A stretch of DNA of 64,000 nt, taken from positions 291,371-355,370 of the forward strand of contig NMRA01000183.1 of the NCBI GenBank assembly GCA_002633005.1. The letters run 5' to 3'. The DNA comes from Phoronis australis (taxonomy: Eukaryota > Phoronida > Phoronidae). Shown here one piece after another: positions 12,188 through 24,554 of the stretch (the first letter of the stretch is position 1; each line of letters begins with the position of its first letter). Below the pieces are notes generated by a model. That model searched no databases, was not told the origin of the DNA, and saw only the letters and a list, made by a program, of their open reading frames with translations. The position numbers and the translations under genes are program-made.

Positions 12188-12892
12188 ATCGTTTTAAATT
12201 TATTTATTGAGAACACAATACATGTTTAGCAAAGTCCCGATACATCATGGTCCTCAGTTTTTAAAATCATCTCATTTATGGTTCATTTTTGTCATCGGGC
12301 TTTCCATAGTGGACGGCCAGTGCTGTTCCAAAAGGATTTTAAAGAGGCTCCTATGTTTAGCTTTAACGATATTGTGAGGAACGTCTCGACAGCTGTGGAT
12401 GCACAGTAGGCCTACTTTTTGGAAACGAGGAGGCTGAACTTTAAAATCTTGTTTAGGCGTGCACCAACTTCAAAAATTGAATATTTCTGAACTATTGGCA
12501 AGAACTGTATTATTTGTAAATATAACTATATTCATATGTAGTTTGCCACAAAGAACTGAATTCAGACCACAATATTGTCTCTGACTTGTTGAAAACATTC
12601 CTCGTCAAAGAACTGGGGATCGTTCCACGATGATGTGTAAGTTCAAAAATTGCTTTAAGTTGAACTCTGGAGGCAGACATTTTCGACAACTAACGACTAG
12701 TCGGCTGCGGTCACCTGGTCATTAGAATAGTTGGTAACGGACATAAAAAACAAGCAACGATTTTACGTGGAATGGGCTCCCGATATTCTTAGAAAAGCGC
12801 TATGATTTAACAAAATGGCTTGAACTAGGTTTCATTGAAAGTGGATTGCATGGAACAAAAACCGCCCGAAGTCTCTTCTCTCTTCTTTTCTC

Positions 12893-14200
12893 TTCTAGGC
12901 GTTGTCCATCCACTGCAGGATGTAGCCCTCCGACAATGCCTTCCAACTTGTTCTGTCTCTTGCTGCTCTCATCCATGTTGTGCCTATCGTTTTCACGTCA
13001 TCTCTCCATCTGGCTTGGGGCCGTCCTCTTGATCTCTTTCCATATCTGGGATGCCACTCTGTGCATCTTTTTGTCCAGTTGTTGTCCTGTGCTCTGGCTA
13101 CGTGTCCGCCCCACCTCCATTTCAATTTTAGAATTGTCTTGATTATGTCCATGACTCTTGTTTGTTCTCTTATCTCTGTGTGTGGAATCCTGTCTAGTAA
13201 TTTTATTCCAAGCATTTTTCTCTCCATTGCTCTCTGTGTTGTTCTTAGCTTGGCAATTGTCTGTTTTGTTAAGGTCCACGTTTGGCCTCCATAGGTGAGT
13301 GTGGGGATGATGCACTGGTCAAATACTTTTCTTTTCAGGGATATGGGTATGTTCTTACCTTGGAATATTTCTCTGTTTTTTCCATAGCAGCTCCATCCAG
13401 CTCTTATTCGGATTTGTATTTCATTGGTCATACGGTTCCCCATTTGTATAGTTTGTCCCAGGTATTTATATTGTGTGGCTTTTTCAATGATCTTGTTCCC
13501 CACCATTACTTGTTCATCTGTTTCAAAATTTGTCATGTACTTTGTCCTGTTCTTGTGTATCTTTAATCCCACATTGTTGCTTACTTCATTCAGTATATTT
13601 AAATTTGTTTCTTATTGTGTTATTTCTTCTGTGCACAAAAACTATCATCTGCAAATCTTAGGTCTGCTAGATGTTCTCCATCTATGTTCACTCCCCTTTG
13701 AAGGTCTGAAGATTTGAAGATCTCTTCCATTGTCAGTGTAAACAGTTTAGGTGAAATTGGGTCTCCCTTTCGAACTCTTCTCTCTATGTTGAATCTTTCA
13801 GAGACTTGGTTGTCGATGTGTATTCTGGCGGTGGCATCTGTATATATATATTTTGCAGCAGTTTTACATATGTTCCATTTATGTTGATGTTTTTTAGGGC
13901 TTCAATGATGGCAAAATGGTCAATTGAATCAAAAGCTTTTTCATAGTCTATGAAACCAACACACAGTGGCTGGTTAAACTCGTTACATTTTTCAATTGTT
14001 TGTCCAAGGGCTTGCAGATGGTCTGTTGTTGAGTAGCTCTTTCTACACCCTGCTTGTTCTCGGGGTTGATTTTCATCTAGTTGTTTGTCCATTCTATTTT
14101 GTAATAGCCTTGTGAATAGTTTGTATGTATGGGCTAATAATCTTATGGGTCTATAGTTCTTTATATCATTTCGGTCTCCTTTTTTAAATAATATTGTTAT
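12893..14200 (-). mobile_element. 5'-truncated non-LTR retrotransposon (RTE-like RT)
   Basis: Minus-strand reading begins near 14200 with LFKKGDRNDIKNYRPI, followed by LCVGFIDYEKAFDSID (RT motif A, 13964-13920 region). After frame disruption the catalytic LRFADDSFCAQK lies near 13640-13680. A 225-codon open frame (13572-12895) holds the RT thumb/C-terminus: KYLGQTIQMGNRMTNEI, TYGGQTWTLT, WRWGGHVARAQD, and an RRGRPQxRWRDD-like end. The N-terminal endonuclease is missing, as expected for 5' truncation, and there are frame breaks between 13570 and 13790. The RTE/BovB-like assignment rests on the C-terminal motif set and is tentative. It sits antisense in the ATP-grasp intron. Confidence 0.82.
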
Positions 14201-16674
14201 TTTCGCCCGAAGTCAGTGATATTTAATACGAGCATTTAAGGATATCTCCAAACTTATTAACAAAAACTGCCCATTTTTACAATATTTCACTTGTGTCTAA
14301 CAAAGTCGCCATAACATTGAGCCAACGAGGTGCACTTATGATAGAATGGTGCCGGGGAAAACAAAGACAAATCTTTTAATCCAACCTAGTTCCTTAATTC
14401 AAATAATAAGTTGACATTTCGATGTTTCGACCTCAAGCTAACGAAATACTTTAGCCACTGATTCGATTTTTGTAATCCATTTCTTACTAGGTTTCGTACC
14501 AGCCTCCCATCACGTGACGTGTACAGGCTATGAACTGTGACCTACTTAGAAAGTAGGGGGTAAGCAACAGTAAAACTTGGCTGGGAACAAAAAGTCTATT
14601 TGAGGTTTTAATGATAATTAATTTAGTTACACACTGCAAAATCAGTTGACAGTGCGAGTAAACGTTGAAGTAGCTAACATAGTTAAGGATTGTATAGGTT
14701 ATGTACCGAAAACAAGTTTTCACCGAATGATTAACCGAAGACTTTAAGATTTTCACTTGTCCCAGTTTAATCGGCTTTTTCTCGGCTTCGGCAAATCGAC
14801 TTTATTTCAACTTAGGAACATTAGTTCTCAAAAACGGCAGGATGGATTTCGCTGAAACTTTCCAAACTTAATATTTATTCATCAATCTCAAAAATGCTGT
14901 TACGATTTTTGATATAAAAGCCTAGTTTTTGCTAAATGAGACAAAGACGAATAAAACTTCAAATGTTTTTACAAAAATACCTTGTCATAGAAACCAAACG
15001 AACAGACTAATCGAAAATTCCTAACACCATTTTTGAGGTAACTGGTGAAGTTTTCGTTTAAAAATGTTTCATTAAAATCGACCGAGGCGTTATTTTGCTG
15101 TGAATGTACCTTTCTTAAAATGAAATTTTGATTTAGAAAAGGTTTTTGCGTAAAAAAAATAATGGCGCATCAATACAAAAAGTATATTTATATTTTCTAG
15201 TCTTTGTTCTTTCAGAAAGTATTTACTTTTACTAGTTGACAGAGCTTAGTTTTTTGATATACGAGTTAGAATGGAGGCCACTAAATAAGGTTGGGGATAA
15301 TCTTAATGCAATGCATCAAAAGGATTAATATGCCAAATTCCCTAATCTGCGAGCTGCAACACAAAAGGTGGCTCCTCATGAGACACGTGACTTCACGTCC
15401 AGTCAGCTTCTTTGGACTATTGTCCCTTTACGTTTTCGACCTCGACCAGGTTTGAGCAAAATGATTATGTCCTTTCAGAGTGCAAAATATTTTTTATTTC
15501 CCTAGCTAGGCATCCCATTTTTACGTATACACGTCACGGTTTCATATGTTGTTACCACCGCTTTTTCAGGCAGGTTAGACATCATAGGAACTTTCTTTCA
15601 GCGTTAAAGCTGTATAACACACATTACTATGCCGCCACTTTTTACACTATTGGCTCTCTGTGCTCAAAGGCTGTATTTTGCTGTTGCTTTGGCAAACCCT
15701 TTCAACCTGCCGGCAAATAAATACGTGCTTTTATTTCCTTCCATCACAATGTGTTTAAGAAATTGTCATTCGTAACTAAGGTGATAGACAGAACCCATGG
15801 GCATCAGCAACTTTGGTTTTGCTCCTTTTGTGTGGGGCAGGACAATTACGGGATTAGCGATGGCTCCAAGGCAATAAAACAATGGCCGAAATAAACTATC
15901 GTGAACAAAAAAGGGGCCTTTTTTCTATCAAATTGGTTTCCGAAATTGAATTCTCTATGAGAAATTTTGTTATTGTCGTTCGTTCCCGAAAAAAATACGA
16001 TAATTATTAGCCAAAACGATGTCATTATTTTTCTAACCAAGGGAAGTGCGTTTACTGTAATGTCGGATACACAGTTGGTTTATGAGTGCCAACAACAGAT
16101 TACAAGGACGCCTTAACGATAAAAAACTGTTTACTTGATCCTGTAAAACTCCTTTCGTGTGGAGTTGAAACTGTACGCTGAACCTTTTTGACTATACCAT
16201 AAAACTACTCATGTTAAAAAACACGGAAAGTGCATAGGGACACATCTATCAAGTCGACCTGGCACATTTGATAGAATTTCATTCACACTATCCGAGACAG
16301 AAGGCGTTAAGTGTGTCAATGGTTTTCCTCCGTTTGATAAATACCATGCAAACTCAATTACTAGGCCTCTTAAAACTGATCGTTCCCTAATCAGATTATT
16401 TTATTTCTCTTGCATTGAGAAGATGCGACAGGCTTTCATTGCTTCAAACAAAACCTATTAAATTTCTAATGACAACATGTTAGTGTCAGTCTCAGTTTCA
16501 AGGATGTGTAGCGGTGTGTCATAAAAAATAGTTTGATTAAACAAAGGATACGAACGGTTATGTGATTGCTTCCTAAGTTCACATCCGACCGTGCACAAAG
16601 CAGGTGTTTAGAACATCAGAACGTGGTTTACAGAGGACATAATTGACTGATCTGCTAATGCTTTCTACCGCCAG

Positions 16675-16833
16675 GTGAACGCGGGTTGCTTCTTTGGTGA
16701 CTTCTCAAGTATGGTCGGAGCTTACCTGTGTGAAGAACTTGGTATTCCGGGAGATAGCTACGAGAGCAAGAGGGTGGCCTATTTGAAAGACGCTACTCAG
16801 GAACATGTGCTTAAAAACCCCCAAACTGCAAAG
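16675..16833 (+). CDS. ATP-grasp ligase, exon 2 of those visible
   Basis: Acceptor 'taccgccag' ends at 16674 and donor AAG|gtgaga follows 16833. Fifty-three codons, phase 0 at both ends. It encodes NAGCFFGDFSSMVGAYLC, then EELGIPGDSYESKRVAYL and ATQEHVLKNPQTAK. In ATP-grasp enzymes of this group, this is where the 'LCxxLGLPG' segment and the 'K..R/..L' helix lead into the ATP-binding lobe. It joins the previous exon in frame (..NIK|VNAG..). Confidence 0.82.
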
Positions 16834-17225
16834 GTGAGAGATCTATTTAAACAATCGATGAAGCACTATGCAGAATTACTACTTCAGAGTTTTGAGTTCT
16901 TTTATAACTACGAGATTTTGCGATAGACTTTTGGTACGGGTGGTTACGGCAATTCCGTTTTAATATTGTCTTCTACTGCCCATTCAAAATATTTGGCACT
17001 TCTGGGCCCATATCACTAATATTTGCACTCTTCATGGAGTCTAGTACGTGTGCACTAAGTTCTCGTACCACCATTACACTGTTACGAGCGTAGGAAACAT
17101 CAATGCGGAATGTCTGTTGGGGAGGGAAAGTAGAAATATTAACTCGCTTTATTTTACTACTTGTGTTGTCCTGAAACAAACTGTATTCACCAATTACAAT
17201 CAAGACCTGTGTAATGATGTTTCAG

Positions 17226-17444
17226 TACGGTGTGCCCAGTTACTCCGTGAATAATAAAGAAGAGCTACTAGACGCTTTAGACAAACTAGCGTTTCCCGTA
17301 ATCATGAAGCCCGCCTGCGGAAGTGGCGCTGTTGGCTGCAAGATTATGTACAACAAAACTGATTCATTAAATTTCTTCAACGAACTGTCCAGCGGCATGG
17401 CTTGTGGGACCACAACATGTGAACAAATTGCGTATTCTCAGTCG
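17226..17444 (+). CDS. ATP-grasp ligase, exon 3 of those visible (ATP-binding lobe)
   Basis: Acceptor 'gatgtttcag' ends at 17225 and donor TCG|gtaagc follows 17444. Seventy-three codons, phase 0 at both ends. It encodes YGVPSYSV, then LAFPVIMKPACGSGAVGC, where the Lys of MKP contacts ATP phosphates and the GSGAVG turn is the glycine loop of the ATP-grasp fold. It ends with CEQIAYSQS, just before the conserved VMEYL strand. Residue spacing agrees with family norms, so no exon appears to be missing between exons 2 and 4. Confidence 0.88.
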
Positions 17445-17605
17445 GTAAGCTTTGTTTCTTAAAAGCATTTTCAACTCTGCATTTAAGTTCAACGTACATG
17501 TAACACAATACCGTTAGTTTTAGTGTACATGTATTTGACCATTTCATTCACAGCTACCAGTTAATAGAAATAATATATGCTGTGTTCTAAGACCGTGGTC
17601 AGGTT

Positions 17606-20290
17606 TGGCGTCTGGAAATCGTTCTTTGCTTGATGGGTATACTCTAAACAGAAGTAATTTAATTTTTTATAAAAACCGTAATTTCAATTTTGTTTTCGTC
17701 CATGATGTACTAGTAATTATCCGGAAGCCAAATGCTGCTTTTTTACTTAACCTGGATATCTGGATAATTTTTTCTTTGCTGTTTTCTGTAGCCTTGGCAT
17801 AGGTAATCTGGAATTAGGGGGGGGTGACCTTTCGCAACCTTTGAGCATTTTTATATATGCAAATTAAGGCCGCCATTATCCAAAATTCTATTTTTGCTCA
17901 TAATTTCCTTACTAAGCACTCCAGGTTATTTTGATGCTTTCACCCATATTTCCATGATCAATAAATTTAATAGTTCAATTTTTGGTGGATACATTGTCAA
18001 TTTGCATAATTTACGCAAATTAAGATCGCAATTATTCAAAATTTTTCTTCTTCCAATAGCTATGGTTCCAATCATCACAGGTGAATTGTCATGATATTTC
18101 TACCTATGTTCCTATGGTTAATTAGTTTAACGAAATCAGTTTGCAAGCTGGAGCATGAAAATTTGCATTATTAAGCACTACAGACAGGTTACTTTAATGT
18201 TTTCAACTATGGTTCCATGGTTAATGAACTTAGCGAAACTCGATTGCTAGTGGATACATGGTGAATTTGCCTAATATATGCATATTAAGGCCACCATTAT
18301 TCAAAATTCTATTTTTATTAATTTGCTTATATCTGAAGTACCAGGCACTCCAGGTAACATCTTCGCACATGTTTCAATGGTAAATGAATTTAATGAAATT
18401 AGTTTGCAAGTTGTTGCATAATTTATACAAACAAAGGACACCGGTACTTCAAACACTGTTTCTACTACGTAAGGAACACAAGTAGGTAATAATAGATGAA
18501 GATCCCTGACCCTTAACATACGTGCAGTACAAGGACATTGGCAGCAGGCATTATCTGGAGACATCCCACGAAGAAGCCGCCTCCATTATTGTGCAACAGG
18601 ACTTGAAATGTGCATGTGAACTTAACAAATTTTAGGTTGTTTCGGATGATCAAAATGTATTTGTGCTTCGTGTGCATTACTAAAACAAGAAACAGCTTCA
18701 AATATCACAACCATGAAGTCACCTAGTAAGCATAGAACAATCGTAGGCATTTAGTTGACAGTGGAAACATGCAATGATATTGTGAAGGTCTCCTCCCTGG
18801 GCATGCGTTGTAACGCAGTGGCATGCTATTATGGAGTTGAAACTGGATCCATCGTTAAAATATTGAAGGCTGGACATGACCTGTCTGTCATCGGCACTAT
18901 TGATTATCATAAAACAGGCCATATATGTATTTGTGCCTGTTATGAAATGAAGAGAAGCAGAAAGATGTCAGGAACTAGATTACTATTATGGGGAAGAAAA
19001 ACGACAAGGGATATATGATCACACCCAAACTGTCACCGACAACAGAGACATTCACAGAAAGTGTATACGTAAACAGAGCCCAATACTAGTCGACCTTGGG
19101 GTGGAATGTCACCAGCATTAGGTCCAACTGGACTGTGGATGGAAGAAAGGTGCCATAAACAAATCACTCTCACCATCTATAATTCCACATGGTGTCCAAC
19201 TCGCCCCTGTTGCATACTGGTGATGATTAGGTGTGGCTTCAGTCAGATCCCATAAAATTCAAATAGATGCAGTTGCAACGTCAATTTCTACTTTGCACAA
19301 TATTTCGGGCATGTTATACTCTAGTGTGCACACGTTCTGAGTGTTGAATTAGCATTTGAAACAGTTTGTGATTGTTCTCCATTCGAGAGATTATTGTCCT
19401 GGGTTTATGCAATTAAACAATTTGGTCATCTACTTGAGCTACCCTGGGTATCACACAAAACAAGAATTTGTAATGTTGTGTAATAAATTACGGATTACTT
19501 ATATTGATAATGTAATGACAGATTTCATTAAATTCATCAGTAAAAATAGCAAAATAATCTACATGTAGTGGCTCCCGTAATAAAGATAAGAGCAGAAACA
19601 GAATTTTTAAATATGGCCGCTTTTATTTGCATAAATTATTGAAATTTATCTTGCACACTGATTTCATTAACCTAATTGACCATAGAAATATAGACTCTAA
19701 TACCATGAGAGTTTACCTGTGGTGCTTGGTGCCACAGCTATAAGCACAAGTATAATTTTGAATAATGACACTTTTAATTTGCATTAATTACGCAAATTTA
19801 CGACGCAACAGCATGCCAGCTGATTTCATGAAACTAATTGACCATCAGAATATAAATGTACATTAGGTGAAAATATCATGATTGTTCATCTGTGGTGCCT
19901 AGTACTGTAGCTATAAACAAAAGAATAAAATGAATAATGGCGCGCTTAATTTGCATAAGTGAAAACGTCAAAGTTATCCGCCTGCAGTTCTTGGATAAGG
20001 AAATTTCAAGCAAAAAAAGAATTTTGCGTAAAGGCGACCTTATTTTGCATGTTTAAAAATGCTCAAGGGTTGCAAACGGTCACCACCTAAATCATGGACA
20101 CTTAACCCTAGGCTACATGAAACAGCAAAGAAATAAACTTTATCCAGTAAATCCAGGTTCAGCCCCCTGGCTCCCGGAATCATTTCTGGAAATCATTCTT
20201 TGCTTGACGGGAATACTCTTTCAAGTAGAACTTTATTTTTTATAAATCGTAATTCCAATTTTGTTTTCGCCCAGGATGTACGAGTAAAGT
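17606..20290. repeat. Nested inverted repeat flanked by direct repeats in the last ATP-grasp intron
   Basis: About 17745-17873 is matched in reverse complement by about 20030-20155 (shared phrases AACCTGGAT, TCTTTGCTGTTT, GTAGCC, TTGAGCATTTTTA, GCAAATTAAGGC). Weaker inverted similarity continues inward through 17880-18430 and 19600-20030, with repeats of 'aatttgcataa..acgcaaatta'. Outside the inverted arms, 17606-17715 and 20187-20285 are direct repeats of each other (CTGGAAATC, TTCTTTGCTTGA, ATTTTTTATAAA, AATTTTGTTTTCG, GATGTAC). The centre (18430-19570) has no recognised coding sequence. It could be a long-TIR or fold-back transposon inserted into, or rearranged with, a duplicated intron segment. 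Confidence 0.65.
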
Positions 20291-20308
20291 GAATCATTTC
20301 TGTGTTAG

Positions 20309-21007
20309 GTAATTGTAATGGAATACCTGCAAGGTATCAAATATGAAGTGGACTTGGTGATGTCAAATGGGAGACTTGTCGGCGGTTCAGTTGGACATGC
20401 GGGCCCCGCCCCACTTCCATACTTTTGGGGCACTTCTTGGGTTACACCAGGTGGTGCTTCGGACAAGGAGCGTACTGAGATAATTGAGGCCTCGTATCTG
20501 TGCTCCTTAGCCGTCGGCCTACGTCAAGGCGTCTACAATGTCGAATTCATCCGCAAGAACGGTGACGCAATACCAAAGTTACTTGAAATCAATGCTCGTC
20601 CTGGTTGTGGCTCTGTGAATGATTTAGTTAAGACTGTGTACGGTTATGATAATCGGGTTGTACATGCACTGCTTGGCTGCGGCGTTGAACTTGATCCTGA
20701 ACAAGTGAAGTTTGAGCCCAGAATGCACGCAGCTAGGTATTACTTTGACGTACACAGGGACAGGGAGCGACTGAATACGGCTTATGGTCATATGTTATCG
20801 AATGCCAGACGTTGCGGTGTAAGAATGATAAACTTACAATCGAAAACTATTGCAGAAATGATGTTCGAAAATTCCCACCAATTCTGCGCAGTACTAGCAG
20901 TGGTGGCTTCAGGTGAGACTAGGGTCAAGGCGACCACAAAACTGTGTCAGTTTCTTGTTGACTCAAAGTACTTTGATAGCATGGAGGAAGCCCTCCTACA
21001 GTTTTGA
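20309..21007 (+). CDS. ATP-grasp ligase (carnosine synthase-like), terminal exon
   Basis: Acceptor 'tttctgtgttag' ends at 20308; the exon is phase 0 and ends with TGA at 21005-21007, giving 232 residues. It starts VIVMEYLQGIKYEVDLVM, the conserved E-x-x-x-G-x-x-Y/H-x-V-D strand of the ATP-grasp fold, followed by SNGRLVGGSVGHAGPAPLPY. The metal-binding end is present as QGVYNVEFIRKNGD and LLEINARPGCGSVNDLV (E-x-N-x-R), so the catalytic set looks complete. A C-terminal lobe follows with HAARYYFDVHRD and a final ALLQF. Order and spacing match CARNS1/ATPGD1-type ligases, which join an amino acid (beta-alanine or similar) to another through an acyl-phosphate. The real substrate cannot be read from sequence. 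No clear AATAAA was seen just downstream. Confidence 0.9.
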   Translation, partial: VIVMEYLQGIKYEVDLVMSNGRLVGGSVGHAGPAPLPYFWGTSWVTPGGASDKERTEIIEASYLCSLAVGLRQGVYNVEFIRKNGDAIPKLLEINARPGCGSVNDLVKTVYGYDNRVVHALLGCGVELDPEQVKFEPRMHAARYYFDVHRDRERLNTAYGHMLSNARRCGVRMINLQSKTIAEMMFENSHQFCAVLAVVASGETRVKATTKLCQFLVDSKYFDSMEEALLQF

Positions 21008-23868
21008 AAGAACGCTTTGGTAGAAAAATTTCCTGCAGGGCTAGGCAGGACGACAGTAAGCGAGGCACTTAAAATACGTGGTGACGGACCAGTTCTCTCG
21101 GCCTCGGTTCGTTTTATTTCGATTTCAAATTAATACGTAGTCGATTTTTCTGATAAATGGTGACGGGAAGGCTGAAACGTGTAAATGTTTGGCAGGGAAA
21201 TGGGGCATACCAATTACAAAGTAAATGTATGTAATCTTGTAGACTTCTCTACCATTAATGAAGGAATATTTAAAGGCACAGAAACACAATCGACTGATAT
21301 AGGCCCAGATATAATATGTTTTCTGCAAATAGTTGACACTACGATGTTTTTACTGCGGAGTTTTCATTACGGAATTCATTATTTGTGGTCAGGAAAACAA
21401 AATTAACTTGGTTGCAAGCTTTGCAACCTTAAGCATTTTTTATAATTCAAGATGTCGGCATCCGCCACCCTGAATTTTGACCAATCTTTCCATCTTCTGA
21501 ACACGATGGCTTACTTGATCCTGCGTCGTGTCCTTTCTTATGTTTCGTGGGGTGTAGAGCCCACTTCTGGTATTTGATTTTTTCTGAAATTGAGTAATGA
21601 TGCTTCTGCGTGGTCGTGATGTACTTGGGAAAATTTCTACATACACTGTAGCCAGTCGGCAGCACTCGCAAGAAAATATACGAAAGGTTAACCTTGAAGC
21701 AGCATGAAGCCAATACAGCTTGCGTATTCAACAATACTTAAGAATGACAGGGCTCCTACCGTACTATATTAAAATCCATTAGCCATGTGGTTGGTTGGAT
21801 GCCATCTGTGTCCGAGAGACAATGGATATCCGCCCTTTGTCGGGTCATTAATTGGATTTTAGCGTCGCCTGTGACTAAAAAGTCCGATTCTCTAGCAAGA
21901 TAGCAAGAAGGTCTGTTGCAGTTGTCCCTGGTGTATACTTGTTCCTGATCAGTAGGAGCTGAGGCTGCCCTCTGACGACCTATAATTCTCACTCTCCGTG
22001 AAATTTTGTTGAAGCAACTTCAATGCAGGTGGCTGACACCTGGAGTTTGCCCCTCACCTACGACAAGCGTGGGGGTCTATACGAAATTGGCGATATCCAG
22101 AGAATAGGGGGCGAAGGTGGTGGCATTAAAAGGGGGCAAAGTCCAATTGGCTTGTATCCCTCCAATAATTTTTACCTTTCTGCCTGCCTGTACGTAAACC
22201 ATAACGTACCATCCAGGTGATGAGACAACCCAGGACAAATCAAATACTTTGGGGGTCGAATTACAGTCGGTAACGAATAGTGGCTGATCACGGCACACCC
22301 GTTCCCAACACAGTGACACCATTCAATAGTCTATTATATGCAACCGTTACATGCTTGCAGCTCAATGTAATATATTACTACAATACATTAGACACTGTAA
22401 CACTCCTCAACAAGCCCACAACGAGATGGTCTTTTCTTTGAGCAACCAGAACAAGTGTTGGGTCGCAAGACCTAAGAGTTCTGGGATAGCGCTACATTCA
22501 TCTGAGGTTCTCACTTTGTAAATTCGGCCAACCATACAGGCTGCCGCTACTCTCGAAGCTGAATATAAGCCATAATCTTGGCAACAAGAATAAACATAGA
22601 CTTGATCCTGGAGCTCAAACGGGTGTCACGGGAGCATGAGACACCACTGACCAGCACTGCTGTTTTCTAACGGGTCTTGCGGACACTGGCGAGGCTGAAA
22701 CCTGTAGAAATTGTTTTGAATTTTGCTTTAGACAAGTTTATGAAAGAACAAGTGTATTTCACAAGAAAAGCCGACCCCTATCTAGTTGACCTGTTCACCT
22801 CGTAAACATTTCCGTGGGACTAGTTAAATTGATGTGAACTCGGCAGTTGCGAGAAAATTTATGTACAAAAGTGTAGTCCTTTAGGTGAACAAGCATGTTG
22901 CTACCAGAAGTCAATATACAGAGCCCTTCCTACCTCTTACTTACAGAGGCGACCCCACTTTAGAAGGCAACACACTCGACGACATTCATTATCTCTCTTG
23001 AGCACTCGATACTCATCTAACAACGTGGTCGATACCAGCATATTCAAAACAACCCGTTTTGTTTGGACACAACAAGTAGAAACGATCCATTAGGGCAAGG
23101 TGTTAGTGCACATGTTTAATTGATATTTATTTTGAAAAGCAGATACACACCCGCATTCTGTCATTATTCAGATAGGGAGTGATTTCAATCTTAATTTCTG
23201 ACAGATCAACATTACACGAGGTCACCATTCTCGGCGACTAACTCGCCGTGACAAGTCAACTAATATTCAATTGCATAGATCCAAGCATTGACGACCTGTT
23301 AGCAAGGTGCTAAGCAATTAGCTCCTTGTCACTGAAGTGAACTGATGCACGGATTTAACAACACAAAACTGCTCATTGCAATAACGTTATTGTTTTCCAA
23401 CAATTCTCCGTGTACCTCAGGGTCGTCTTAACAGTATTATAGGCCCTCTGGCACAGCGGTGTACTTAAACCACTATCAGCACCACTGCTCGTAGCAATAT
23501 AACGTGAATTGTTTGCCAATAAAACATGTGTAGTAAAATGTCATCATGGCAACCAATTAAACTCAGGCCACGTGGCATAGCAAGGCACTGGGATCAAGCA
23601 TAAGTGATTTTAGCAAAAACTTGTAGGCTGTGAACCATCAGTAGATCATGTGCGTTCATACGGAATGCGTGAATTTATATATAGGCATGGTTGAAAGGAT
23701 GCAAAGCCCACTAGCATGGCCTATCAAAAGATATTTTAATACCTTTTTAAAAAAGGACTTCCCAATTCGGCCCTCTAAACTAAGGCTCTGTAGCACTAGT
23801 CAACCTCGAATCATCTGGAGCAAATTTGAAGCTTTTTACAAAATCTGCAAAACCGGTAAGCATGACCA
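21008..23868. other. Intergenic DNA downstream of the ATP-grasp gene
   Basis: Contains the unassigned 3' UTR of the + strand gene and otherwise only short open frames with no family resemblance. No tRNA, microsatellite or clear terminal repeats were noticed. Confidence 0.4.
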
Positions 23869-24400
23869 TTAAATTGTACGACTGGAATCCCATCTCCCGC
23901 ACAGGAGTTCTCTGTAGATCGTACAATAACGTTTCTGTGTCAGCGACAAGGTCTTGCTTGCGTAGACAATCACTTTCTCCTGTCCATCATGATCCTGCGA
24001 GAGGACGCCGGAAATCCCCTTGACCAACGCGTCAATGTCTAGAATGAACCTGCCGTCGCACATAGGGAAATCCAGGACTGGGTGATGAGTTTGTGTCACC
24101 CCAGTTCAGGCTATCGAAAGCCTTGTGACAGGAATCGTCCCAAGCAAAACGGCAATTTTCCTTCGTTAACTCCGCCCGCCAAAGGAGCAGCGACAGTTGC
24201 AAAGTCCTTGATGAACTTCCGGTAATACGACGCCAAGCCCAAGAAGCTGCGCACGTCGGGAAGCGACTTGGGTGTCTTCCAGGTGGTGACCGCCTGGACC
24301 TTGTCTGAATAACATGCCACACCCGACTCTGAAACCACATTCCCAAAGAAATTAACCTGGAGGCGAAGAAATCGTGTTTCAACCAAACACAAAAAACGGC
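23869..24400 (-). mobile_element. Ty3/gypsy retrotransposon fragment (RT end and RNase H)
   Basis: Minus-strand reading from 24392 gives LQVNFFGNVVSESGVAC, then LPDVRSFLGLASYYRKFI, the region between RT and RNase H of gypsy polyproteins. After a frame change comes the RNase H part FILDIDALVKGISGVLSQ (first acidic residue) and VIVYASKTLSLTQKRYC. At least two frameshifts are present. No protease, integrase or LTR was found. It abuts the Penelope-like element that starts about 24550 on the other strand. Confidence 0.8.
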
Positions 24401-24554
24401 GTTACGATGAAGGACTTCACGTCTTATAAGTGACTTCCTAAAACCGCTCTGAGGTGGTGGCGTATTACAACTATTATTAAAATCTCTTGGTCAACAATGG
24501 TTCTCCCTGCCACCAACTAGCTAGATTCCTCAACAACATCATATCCCCACTAGT

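Larger units (their letters stand above)
11115..16674 (+). other. Intron of ATP-grasp gene (5.56 kb)
   Basis: Donor gtaact at 11115 and acceptor 'ctttctaccgccag' ending at 16674. It contains a cluster of palindromic repeats (11520-11700), an ATT microsatellite and a truncated non-LTR retroelement in antisense orientation. The stretch 14230-16670 is AT-rich and shows no recognised gene. Confidence 0.65.

Noticed and set aside
12835-13717. Several + strand open frames of 65-104 codons
   Set aside because: They are antisense shadows of the non-LTR RT frame on the minus strand, whose motifs are clear.
18755-19018. 87-codon + strand frame inside the nested repeat (transposase candidate)
   Set aside because: No recognisable transposase motif; minus-strand frames across it are equally long and equally unconvincing.
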